DNA of 5,212 bases from Erysipelotrichaceae bacterium. GTDB taxonomy: Bacteria > Bacillota_I > Bacilli_A > Erysipelotrichales > Erysipelotrichaceae. Of this stretch, positions 1 through 5,212 are shown one piece after another. A model generated the notes under the pieces. That model saw nothing but the letters and a program-made list of their open reading frames with translations, searched no databases and was not told where the DNA came from. A program made the position numbers and the translations under genes. Location: positions 1-5,212 of the forward strand of contig JAFWFB010000103.1 of NCBI GenBank assembly GCA_017512625.1. The letters are read 5' to 3'. How positions within the stretch are numbered: position 1 is the first letter of the stretch; every line of letters starts with the position of its first letter.

Positions 1-1659
1 ATCACCGTAGAAATCCTTTAAGACCTTCAGATAATCGATGTTGTTTTCTGCGATCTCATCCAGCTTTTCTTCCATCTGTCTGGTGTATTTGATATTTATG
101 ATGCTGGAGAAGAATTCCGCCAGTTTCTCATCGGTCAAAAGACCCTGTTCGGTCGGAACAAAGAAGCGGGTCTTAGATTTTTCATTGGTCCTTACCAGCT
201 CAACATAACCCCTGGAGACGATGGTGTCCACGATCGTTGCATAGGTCGATGGACGGCCGATGCCTTCCTCTTCCAAGGCCTTGATCAGACGGGCTTCGGT
301 ATATCTTGCCGGCGGTTCAGTGAAATGCTGCTGCTTTTCAAGCTTTTCATATTCATAATCCTGATCAAGAGTCAGCTCAGGCAAAATGGTATCCTTGCTT
401 TGATCGTAATTCTTATAGGCTTTAAGGAAACCATCAAACTTCATCTTGGATCCGTTGCTTACAAACAAAAGACCGTTTTTGCTGAAGCTGTAGCGCAGGG
501 TATCAAAGCTCGCATCGCTCATAAGGGATGCCAGGGCACGGTAATAAATGAAACTGTAAAGCTTATACTGATCAGCACTCAAATATTCCTTGATGCTTAA
601 CGGATCACGGTTGATGTCAGTCGGACGAATGGCTTCATGAGCATCCTGGGAACCATCTTCCTTCTTGAAGAAGTATTTTCCGACGTATTCCTTGCCATAG
701 GCGTTTTCGATGTAACGCTGGGCATTATTGACGAATTCATTGGAAAGACGGGTGCTGTCGGTACGCATATAGGTGATAAGACCGACGGTCTCGTTTTTTA
801 AAGTCACGCCTTCATAAAGGGCCTGAGCGATGCTCATCGTCTTACGGGCAGTGAAATTGTATTTGGAAGATGCTGCCTGCTGCAGGGTACTGGTCGTAAA
901 CGGAGGATAAGCCTTGCGCTTTTTGACCTGGGATTTGATATCAGTCAGCTTTAGCGGATTGCTTGCCAGATCAAAGACCCGGTTTGCTTCCTCTTCATTT
1001 TTAATATCCGGCTTTTTATCATTTACCTTGCTTAATTCAGCGTCGAATTCAATATCATCGATATTAAACTTAGCCGTCAGGGTCCAATACTCTTCCGGTA
1101 CGAAAGCCTTGATCTTCTTTTCCAGATCGCAGATCATCTTCAAGGCGACCGATTGTACTCTGCCGGCGCTCTTGGACCTGATCTTGGATCTAAGCAATGA
1201 AGAAAGGCTGAAGCCGATGATCCTGTCCAGGAATCTACGGGTCTCTTGGGCTCTTACCAGATCCATGTCGATAGAACGCGGATTTTCAATGGCCTTTTCG
1301 ACCGCATCCCTGGTAACTTCATTAAACACGGCCCGATTGGTCTTTTCCGGTTCCAGTCCCAGGACCTCGGCTAAATGCCAGGAGATCGCCTCTCCTTCCC
1401 TATCCGGGTCGGTTGCCAGGAAGACCTTGTCGCTTTTCTTGACAGCTTCCTTAAGCTCCTTGACAGTCTTGCCTTTATCTTTAATGATTACATAGTCAGG
1501 TTTAAAATCGTTTTCGATATCGATACCAAATCCGCCCTTGCCTTTGGTAGACAGATCGCGGATATGGCCTTTACTGGAAAGGACTTTATAATCCTTGCCC
1601 AGATATTTCTCTATGGTCTTTGATTTTGATGGAGATTCAACAATAATTAAGTTTTTCAT
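1..1659 (-). CDS. topA: DNA topoisomerase I (type IA), N-terminal 553 residues, runs off window
   Basis: Relaxes negatively supercoiled DNA by cutting one strand through a 5'-phosphotyrosine link. The frame is open from ATG at 1659-1657 to base 1 with no stop, so the C-terminal end (where Cys4 zinc-finger domains usually sit) is missing. Toprim domain: VESPSKSKTI at residues 7-16 (E8, and K12 in the place of E. coli K13) and DPDREGE at 84-90 (acidic metal-binding triad). RFLDRIIGF (142-150) and SAGRVQS (164-170) follow. The active-site stretch LITYMRTDSTRLS carries catalytic Tyr297 and Arg299. HEAIRPT (341-347) and EEGIGRPSTYATI (464-476) are also family hallmarks. AAGGA lies 7 bases upstream of the ATG, supporting this start. 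It is 39 bases downstream of dprA, the usual Bacillota neighbour; trmFO would be expected next, beyond the window. QETRR replaces the more usual QQARR-type sequence. Identity is very secure. Confidence 0.97.
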   Translation of the reverse strand, partial: MKNLIIVESPSKSKTIEKYLGKDYKVLSSKGHIRDLSTKGKGGFGIDIENDFKPDYVIIKDKGKTVKELKEAVKKSDKVFLATDPDREGEAISWHLAEVLGLEPEKTNRAVFNEVTRDAVEKAIENPRSIDMDLVRAQETRRFLDRIIGFSLSSLLRSKIRSKSAGRVQSVALKMICDLEKKIKAFVPEEYWTLTAKFNIDDIEFDAELSKVNDKKPDIKNEEEANRVFDLASNPLKLTDIKSQVKKRKAYPPFTTSTLQQAASSKYNFTARKTMSIAQALYEGVTLKNETVGLITYMRTDSTRLSNEFVNNAQRYIENAYGKEYVGKYFFKKEDGSQDAHEAIRPTDINRDPLSIKEYLSADQYKLYSFIYYRALASLMSDASFDTLRYSFSKNGLLFVSNGSKMKFDGFLKAYKNYDQSKDTILPELTLDQDYEYEKLEKQQHFTEPPARYTEARLIKALEEEGIGRPSTYATIVDTIVSRGYVELVRTNEKSKTRFFVPTEQGLLTDEKLAEFFSSIINIKYTRQMEEKLDEIAENNIDYLKVLKDFYGD

Positions 1660-1682
1660 TCTCGATTCCTTTTTACTAAATC

Positions 1683-1688
1683 ATTATA
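1683..1688 (-). promoter_or_regulatory. Possible topA promoter -10 box (TATAAT)
   Basis: A perfect TATAAT lies on the minus strand in the 39-base gap between the dprA stop and the topA ATG. Transcription would start near 1676, leaving a leader of roughly 17 bases that still contains the topA Shine-Dalgarno AAGGA. No good -35 hexamer is present at a 16-18 base spacing (I see only AT-rich sequence such as TAATTG), and there is no extended TGn element. An AT-rich match by chance is therefore possible. If real, it would let topA be transcribed independently of the upstream genes. Confidence 0.4.
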
Positions 1689-1698
1689 TAAGCACATT

Positions 1699-2439
1699 TC
1701 ATTTACAATTACAAATATTATCCAGGTGTTCCCTGGTAAGCAATGTGGCACCTTCACTGATCAGAAGATTCGATCCATAGGCTTCCTCATCGAAAAGATG
1801 ATAGGGAGCGACATAGATCTCGCGGTTTAGATCAAGGGCTTCATTGACCGTGATAAAAGTACAGGAACGATCCTGAGCCTGGGTAACATAGACCGCTTGT
1901 GAAAGAGCCGCGATGATGCGGTTACGGAAGCGGAAATTCTGGGCATAAGGCGGATAATCAAAGGGATATTCGCTGATGATCAGATGATCCTTTTCCAAGG
2001 CATGGTAGAGGTCCCTGTTTTCCTTGGGATAGATGTGATCAATGCCTGAACCAAGTACGGCGATCGTGCCGCTATCCAGTGCAAAGCGGTGTGCTACCCC
2101 ATCCACCCCCTTGGCCATGCCTGAAACGATGACATAACGTTTTTTAAGATGATCGGTAACATATTCGGTAGTTTTTCTGCCCTTTTCCGTCATCTTCCGC
2201 GAACCGATCACTGCTACTGCCTCCCTTTTTAAAAGATCAGTGTTCCCCTTATAAAAAAGCACCAGCGGCGGCAGTCTTAGATCCCTTAGCTTTTCCGGGT
2301 AAAACGGGTCCAGGATCGTGATGGCTTTGACATCTACCGGCTGATAGTCTTCCTTGTTATCGAAAGCCCGGATGATCTTAGCATAATCACCCTGGTATTT
2401 GATTGCATAACCGATCAGTTGTTCTCTTAAAAGGCTCAT
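1699..2439 (-). CDS. dprA: DprA/Smf family DNA-processing protein, short and divergent form
   Basis: DprA binds incoming single-stranded DNA and loads RecA during transformation; homologues also occur in species not known to be competent. At 246 residues it is shorter than the common 290-370. The extended Rossmann fold is clear: AVIGSRKMTEKG (76-87), IVSGMAKGVDGVAHRFAL (104-121), TIAVLGSGIDHIYPKEN (125-141), ISEYPF (155-160), NFRFRNRIIAALS (168-180) and SNLLISEGATLL (223-234). The first ~70 residues are a reduced SAM-like region, and no C-terminal winged-helix domain is present. Two conserved spots are altered: the usual VEA..SGS.iTA reads VTQAQDRSCTFITV (185-198; Gly replaced by Cys193), and the usual vPG reads VAPY (210-213). 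ATG 2439 is forced: an in-frame TAG lies at 2445-2443 and no other start codon is near downstream. It has no close Shine-Dalgarno and sits in a hairpin. The stop is TGA. Confidence 0.93.
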   Translation of the reverse strand: MSLLREQLIGYAIKYQGDYAKIIRAFDNKEDYQPVDVKAITILDPFYPEKLRDLRLPPLVLFYKGNTDLLKREAVAVIGSRKMTEKGRKTTEYVTDHLKKRYVIVSGMAKGVDGVAHRFALDSGTIAVLGSGIDHIYPKENRDLYHALEKDHLIISEYPFDYPPYAQNFRFRNRIIAALSQAVYVTQAQDRSCTFITVNEALDLNREIYVAPYHLFDEEAYGSNLLISEGATLLTREHLDNICNCK

Positions 2440-2464
2440 GTTCTATTAAAGAACACGAGCCTTT
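2430..2464 (-). promoter_or_regulatory. 15-bp hairpin spanning the rnhB-dprA junction and enclosing the dprA start codon
   Basis: On the minus strand AAAGGCTCGTGTTCT (2464-2450) pairs with AGAACATGAGCCTTT (2444-2430) across the loop TTAAT. All 15 positions pair, one of them as G-U. The ATG of dprA (2439-2437) lies inside the 3' arm, and the only Shine-Dalgarno-like string (AAAGG, 2464-2460, 20 bases from the ATG) lies in the 5' arm. The stem begins 6 bases after the rnhB stop codon. Only four Ts (2432-2429) mark its 3' end, three of them within the stem, so it is a poor intrinsic terminator. Translational control or coupling of dprA fits better, but partial termination, an RNase processing site or mRNA stabilisation cannot be excluded. 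Confidence 0.75.
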
Positions 2465-2470
2465 AGATTC

Positions 2471-3094
2471 CTAGATTATTCTGATCTGTTTATGGAGTCT
2501 TTCAGCTACCGGCTTATAGGAGCGCCGATATATTTCAAGCACGGGCAGCTCATCGAGAGCTTTTAAGTGCTTGGCGGTAGGATAACCCTTATGGTTTTTG
2601 AAGTCATATTCCGGATAAAGGACATTATAGCCGTTCATGATATGATTCCTTAATACTTTGGCCAGGATCGAGGCCGCAGCGATATTAACGGATTTCTGAT
2701 CGCCCTTGATCAGGGATATGACATCCTTACCGATCCTTAAAGGCATGGCATCGGTCAGGATATGATCAACGTCATAGCTTATGGCCAGCGATTCCATCGC
2801 CTTGCGGGTAGCTTCATAGATATTGTCTTCATCGATCTTTTTCGGTGTCACGATCCGAGACTGATAATATACCGCATCCTCGACTATCTGATGAAACATC
2901 GCTTCCCTTTGCTTAAGCGAGATGGACTTGGAATCATAGATATACTTATTCTCATAACCGATGGGCAATACGCAACAGGCAACGACCAAAGGACCGGCGA
3001 TCGGTCCTCTTCCGGCTTCATCGATCCCCATGACCAGCTGGCTCTTGCTCCAGTACTGTTTTTCGTATTTATTTTCGATCGCAAACTCTTTCAA
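2471..3094 (-). CDS. rnhB: Ribonuclease HII
   Basis: Cuts the RNA strand of RNA-DNA hybrids and starts removal of single ribonucleotides misincorporated into DNA. The 207-residue protein carries the family motifs: MGIDEAGRGPIAGP (22-35, catalytic D25 and E26, and the GRG ribonucleotide-sensing loop), DSKSIS (54-59), LTDAM (catalytic D115), IKGD (catalytic D132), IAAASILAKVLRN (138-150) and HKGYPTAKH (168-176). The usual Arg-Asp after AAASIxAKv is Arg-Asn here (N150). The start is TTG at 3094-3092: an in-frame TAG lies at 3109-3107, and the next ATG (residue 22) would leave almost nothing before the catalytic Asp. The strong upstream AGGAAGGG agrees. The first 26 bases overlap the end of ylqF in another frame, implying co-translation. 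The stop is TAG. Confidence 0.96.
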   Translation of the reverse strand: MKEFAIENKYEKQYWSKSQLVMGIDEAGRGPIAGPLVVACCVLPIGYENKYIYDSKSISLKQREAMFHQIVEDAVYYQSRIVTPKKIDEDNIYEATRKAMESLAISYDVDHILTDAMPLRIGKDVISLIKGDQKSVNIAAASILAKVLRNHIMNGYNVLYPEYDFKNHKGYPTAKHLKALDELPVLEIYRRSYKPVAERLHKQIRII

Positions 3095-3938
3095 AGGAGA
3101 CCCTTCCTAGCTTACTGCTTCTGATATCACTGATCACTACATTATATAAACGCGGGTAATCGACGATGCCATCGCTGCTGATTATCTTTTTGGAAAGACC
3201 GATATCATCGATCAGTTTATAGACATCTTCATCAATGCTTTCCAGTCCATAGCGCTGCTTAAGTAATTCCGGATAATTGTCCCTTAAATACTTAAGGGCA
3301 AAGACGCAAAGATCTTCCTTGTCCAGGATATCGTCATTGATCGAACCGAAAAGCGCCAGATTGTGGGCGATGCGATCATCGCCAAGATTTGGCCACAGGA
3401 CGCCTGGGGTATCGAGCATGTCGATATTATCGGAGATCTTGATCCAGTTTAAGGAGCGGGTAACACCCGGACGGTTTTCGACCTTAGCGTGGTTTTTAAG
3501 GGCAATGCGGTTAATGAAGGTGGATTTGCCTACGTTAGGGATACCGATCACCATGACCCGCATGACCTTGTTTTTAATGCCCTTGGCCTTATACTTATCG
3601 ATCTTATCCTTGAGGACCGTATTGATCTTTTCCGGGATGATCTTGGAAAGCGGATCTTTGATAGCATCGATGAATAAGGCGTTGATGCCATTCTCTTTGA
3701 AATATTCCTCAAATTCCTGATTGATCTTAGGATCAGCCTTGTCTTTCTTGGTCAAAACAAGCAGCCTTGGCTTATTGTCACAGATCTCATCAAGCAACGG
3801 GTTAAAGCTGGAAAAGACGAAACGGGAATCACGCAGCTCCACTACCAAATCGACCAGCTTGACAGTCTCGCTGATCTGATTCTTCGCTTTGTTCATGTGT
3901 CCCGGATACCAGTTTATGTTGGTCTTGTTTTCAGCCAT
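3069..3938 (-). CDS. rbgA: Ribosome biogenesis GTPase YlqF/RbgA (circularly permuted)
   Basis: A GTPase that binds the immature 50S subunit and promotes late assembly; it is essential in Bacillus subtilis. The 289-residue protein matches the family along its whole length. The N-terminal NINWYPGHMNKAK (7-19) corresponds to the characteristic WFPGHMaKA opening. G-motifs come in permuted order: G4 as TKKD (63-66), G1 GIPNVGKST (132-140), G2 Thr160 in GVTRS, and G3 DTPG (176-179) followed by VLWP. The C-terminal ISDIRSSKLGRVSFE (269-283) is also typical. The G4 motif begins with Thr instead of the usual Asn. The ATG at 3938 has only a weak, rather distant purine stretch (GGAAAAGA) before it, but it aligns with the family N-terminus. 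It is first in its probable transcription unit, after a terminator-like hairpin, and overlaps rnhB by 26 bases, the classic ylqF-rnhB pairing. Confidence 0.96.
   Translation of the reverse strand: MAENKTNINWYPGHMNKAKNQISETVKLVDLVVELRDSRFVFSSFNPLLDEICDNKPRLLVLTKKDKADPKINQEFEEYFKENGINALFIDAIKDPLSKIIPEKINTVLKDKIDKYKAKGIKNKVMRVMVIGIPNVGKSTFINRIALKNHAKVENRPGVTRSLNWIKISDNIDMLDTPGVLWPNLGDDRIAHNLALFGSINDDILDKEDLCVFALKYLRDNYPELLKQRYGLESIDEDVYKLIDDIGLSKKIISSDGIVDYPRLYNVVISDIRSSKLGRVSFERVCDRK
3101..3108 (-). promoter_or_regulatory. Ribosome binding site that fixes the rnhB TTG start
   Basis: AGGAAGGG lies 6 bases upstream of the TTG at 3094, within the coding sequence of ylqF. There is no in-frame ATG or GTG between the upstream in-frame stop (3109-3107) and this TTG, so the site and the frame together decide the start. 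Confidence 0.75.
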
Positions 3939-3964
3939 GATCGATGATCTTTTCCAATCTATAT

Positions 3965-3973
3965 ATTATTACA
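3965..3973 (-). promoter_or_regulatory. Possible extended -10 promoter for the ylqF-rnhB-dprA unit
   Basis: TG-T-AATAAT on the minus strand matches an extended -10 element with 5 of 6 bases of TATAAT. The start point would be about 20 bases upstream of the ylqF ATG. The hexamer 17 bases upstream (CCAAAT) is a poor -35. The location, between a terminator-like hairpin and the first gene of the next unit, is where a promoter is expected. The AT-rich surroundings make the exact position uncertain. Confidence 0.35.
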
Positions 3974-4017
3974 TCATAAAAAGCAGGATTTGGTAACGAT
4001 TAGGGTTTGATCGATTC

Positions 4018-4051
4018 AAAATCAGGCTATTTAGTTATGAAATAGCCTGAT
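4018..4051 (-). terminator. Probable rho-independent terminator after the flavin reductase gene
   Basis: On the minus strand ATCAGGCTATTT (4051-4040) pairs perfectly with AAATAGCCTGAT (4032-4021) across a 7-base loop, followed by three more Ts (four in a row, 4021-4018). It lies 23 bases past the TAA of the flavin reductase gene and before ylqF. The T run is short and the stem is only moderately GC-rich, so termination may be partial. The opposite strand has no T run directly after the stem, so the signal points to minus-strand transcripts. Confidence 0.65.
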
Positions 4052-4074
4052 GATCTAAGTTTTACCTTTATCCT

Positions 4075-4629
4075 TTAGCGCTCTTTGATCGCAAAGCCAT
4101 CCCTAAAGGCCTTGCCAACGACCGGACCTAAGAGGCGGTAGGAGTTGCTTGCTTCATCGAAGCAGATGATCTCCATCTTATCGACATCGATGTTGCCGCT
4201 GTCATCAAGATATTCCTCATCGACGGTAACATTGACGATATTACCGATCAAAAGACCATCATCGAAGGACTCGACTAAGCATTCCATGGTCAACGGGTAT
4301 TCCTCGAATACAGGTGCATTGACATATTCTGACTTTACCGCTGTAAAGCCGGCTTTGGCGATCTTGTCTTCGCTGTTTCCGGAAACGATGCCGAAATAAT
4401 CGGATTCCACCAGGGTCTTGACAGTTGCAAAAGCAACACTGAAGGCTCCGGTCTTAGCGAAGTTATCGGTGGTCTTATGCTTGGACATGGAGATCAGGAT
4501 CTGATTGGTATCGACCTTGATGCCCCAGGCCGCATTCATCGCATTGGCCTTGCCGGACTCATCATAAGTTCCGACGATCAGCACCGGGCATGGCGGGAAG
4601 ATCATTTTCTTACCTAGACTTTTTTTCAT
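4075..4629 (-). CDS. Flavin reductase-family (FMN-binding split barrel) protein
   Basis: A 184-residue single-domain protein resembling the flavin reductase / flavoredoxin family, whose members bind FMN in a split beta-barrel and reduce flavin with NAD(P)H or pass electrons. Supporting sequence: PPCPVLIVGTYDESGKANAM (12-31) and NAAWGIKVD (32-40), the usual opening strand pair of the barrel; SKHKTTDNFAKTGAFSVAF (49-67), where the conserved Thr and following helix and strand normally contact FMN; and the LIGNIVNVTVDE strand (127-138). The substrate or partner cannot be told from the sequence, and no gene for one is visible. The start is secure: AAGGAG (4642-4637) lies 7 bases before the ATG. 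It is 17 bases downstream of the HEYGH gene, so probably co-transcribed with it and lepB, and is followed by a terminator-like hairpin. The stop is TAA. Confidence 0.85.
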   Translation of the reverse strand: MKKSLGKKMIFPPCPVLIVGTYDESGKANAMNAAWGIKVDTNQILISMSKHKTTDNFAKTGAFSVAFATVKTLVESDYFGIVSGNSEDKIAKAGFTAVKSEYVNAPVFEEYPLTMECLVESFDDGLLIGNIVNVTVDEEYLDDSGNIDVDKMEIICFDEASNSYRLLGPVVGKAFRDGFAIKER

Positions 4630-4646
4630 GATAATTCTCCTTATAT

Positions 4647-5108
4647 TTAAAGGATATCTTTGGCTTGAATATCCTCTTTTACTACTTTGGTACCCCAGTA
4701 ATTGGCGTTTTTCTCCGTATAGAAGCTGTAATAGGACAGATGTCTTCTACGACGCAGATGGCGGAAATAGAAAAGATTTCCCCAAAGAAAGGAAGGAAGA
4801 CCGATCACTATCAGGTAAATGGGTCCTAGGATCATTGATTGGATGCAATGACCATATTCGTGGATCACCAGTTTGCGGTAGCGCAAGGCTGAGCGTCCAT
4901 TATCCCCGTTTCCCCTTGAGAAGGCAGATACGAAGACAAAAAGTCCCAAAGATACGCTGGAAAGATACTTCCACTCGGTTATGATCGCTCCATGGTAAAA
5001 GTAATGGGGCTTACTTATGTTAAGCAGGAAGATGATAAGACCGATCGTTGTCTGGATCATCCCCCAGCTGCACTGGATGATGATGAATAATATATTGAAT
5101 AAGGTCAT
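4647..5108 (-). CDS. Small membrane protein with HEYGH motif, putative zinc metalloprotease
   Basis: A 153-residue protein I cannot assign to a characterised family. Hydrophobic segments lie at about 5-29, 49-63 and 92-110. HEYGH (83-87) fits the HExxH zinc-protease signature and continues into IQSMILGPIYLIVIGLPSFLW. A second motif, TEKNAN (131-136), looks like a degenerate form of the ExxxD glutamate motif of gluzincins such as HtpX/M48, with Asn136 where Asp is usual. Likely zinc ligands would be H83, H87 and E132. The third hydrophobic segment contains Gly-Pro and Leu-Pro and is flanked on both sides by basic residues (R72-K79 and R116-R122), so it may be re-entrant. Catalysis and substrate are unproven; it could be a non-proteolytic metal-binding membrane protein. 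The ATG is 2 bases after the lepB stop with no clear Shine-Dalgarno, suggesting translational coupling. No other start lies just upstream in frame. The stop is TAA. Confidence 0.8.
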   Translation of the reverse strand: MTLFNILFIIIQCSWGMIQTTIGLIIFLLNISKPHYFYHGAIITEWKYLSSVSLGLFVFVSAFSRGNGDNGRSALRYRKLVIHEYGHCIQSMILGPIYLIVIGLPSFLWGNLFYFRHLRRRRHLSYYSFYTEKNANYWGTKVVKEDIQAKDIL

Positions 5109-5110
5109 TA

Positions 5111-5212
5111 CTAATGCTTGATACCGAAATGAGCAAAAGGATAGACGATCAGGATATTCTTGGCCCGAATGTCTTCCAGCGTGATCGGTCCGAAGCTGCG
5201 GCTGTCATTGGA
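5111..5212 (-). CDS. lepB: Signal peptidase I, C-terminal 33 residues (5' part outside window)
   Basis: Membrane serine protease that removes signal peptides from exported proteins. Only the end is present: it opens with SNDSRSFGPI, the second half of the conserved signal-peptidase box (GDNRxxSxDSRxFG), and ends ILIVYPFAHFGIKH followed by TAG, a normal SPase I C-terminus. The catalytic Ser and Lys and the membrane anchor lie outside the window. lepB directly before ylqF is common in Bacillota; here two genes separate them, and the first starts 2 bases after this stop. Confidence 0.88.
   Translation of the reverse strand, partial: SNDSRSFGPITLEDIRAKNILIVYPFAHFGIKH

Noticed and set aside
63..66. 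topA as a pseudogene because no ORF appears in this region
   Set aside because: Translating the minus strand from 1659 gives 553 uninterrupted codons with all catalytic motifs; the gene is simply cut by the window edge.
325..1623. Open plus-strand frames of 82-193 codons across the left part of the window
   Set aside because: They lie opposite the continuous, motif-rich topA frame, which runs off the window; they have no recognisable domains and are low-complexity antisense shadows.
2429..2464. The rnhB-dprA hairpin as a simple rho-independent terminator
   Set aside because: Only four Ts mark its 3' end, three of them needed for the stem, and the stem runs into the dprA coding sequence, so it was annotated as a regulatory structure instead.
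2762..3124. Plus-strand frame of 120 codons opposite rnhB and the end of ylqF
   Set aside because: The minus strand carries full RNase HII motifs and this frame shows no family similarity; it is an antisense shadow.
3747..3750. RbgA G4 motif TKKD (instead of NKxD) as a sign of lost GTP binding
   Set aside because: TKxD is a tolerated variant of the G4 motif in other GTPases, and all the other G-motifs are intact.
4006..4020. Interrupted palindrome TTTGA-N5-TCAAA next to the terminator, as a possible operator for ylqF
   Set aside because: Arms of 5 bases in an AT-rich, GATC-rich sequence are expected by chance, and it overlaps the terminator T run.
4628..4984. Plus-strand frame of 118 codons opposite the HEYGH gene
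   Set aside because: The minus-strand frame has membrane segments, HExxH and tight operon spacing; the plus-strand frame has none of these.

Overview
The window is a slice of a low-to-mid GC Bacillota (Firmicutes) chromosome in which every supported gene lies on the minus strand. Read in the direction of transcription (from 5212 towards 1), the order is lepB (3' end only), a small membrane HEYGH putative metalloprotease, a flavin reductase-family protein, ylqF/rbgA, rnhB, dprA and topA (5' part only). The lepB / ylqF / rnhB / dprA / topA order is a familiar Bacillota housekeeping arrangement. The TopA sequence (for example QETRRFLDRIIGF) and the short DprA recall Erysipelotrichia or Mollicutes relatives. 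That finer placement is an impression, not a demonstrated assignment.

Layout. Bases 5111-5212 encode the last 33 residues of signal peptidase I, ending two bases before the ATG of the HEYGH gene (4647-5108). The flavin reductase gene (4075-4629) follows after 17 bases with a strong Shine-Dalgarno. A 12-bp perfect hairpin followed by a short T run (4018-4051) then probably closes this first transcription unit. A second unit begins in the 136-base gap: ylqF (3069-3938) overlaps rnhB (2471-3094, TTG start) by 26 bases. dprA (1699-2439) follows, and topA starts at 1659 and runs out of the window at base 1. Because topA has no stop inside the window, it is easily missed. There is no gene-free stretch longer than 136 bases.

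How the genes fit together. lepB and the HEYGH protein are both membrane-located hydrolases (one known, one predicted) and look translationally coupled. RbgA is the GTPase for late 50S ribosome assembly. RNase HII removes ribonucleotides and RNA from DNA, DprA handles single-stranded DNA and RecA loading, and topoisomerase I relaxes negative supercoils. The second unit is therefore a ribosome-assembly and DNA-maintenance operon.

Most notable points: (1) a 15-bp stem (one G-U wobble, 5-base loop) between rnhB and dprA that buries the dprA start codon; (2) a compact, apparently uncharacterised membrane protein with HEYGH and a degenerate ExxxD-like motif next to signal peptidase; (3) a short, divergent DprA with altered conserved motifs; (4) a roughly fourfold excess of GATC over chance across the window. 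I see no RNA genes, mobile elements, CRISPR arrays or a multi-gene defence system.
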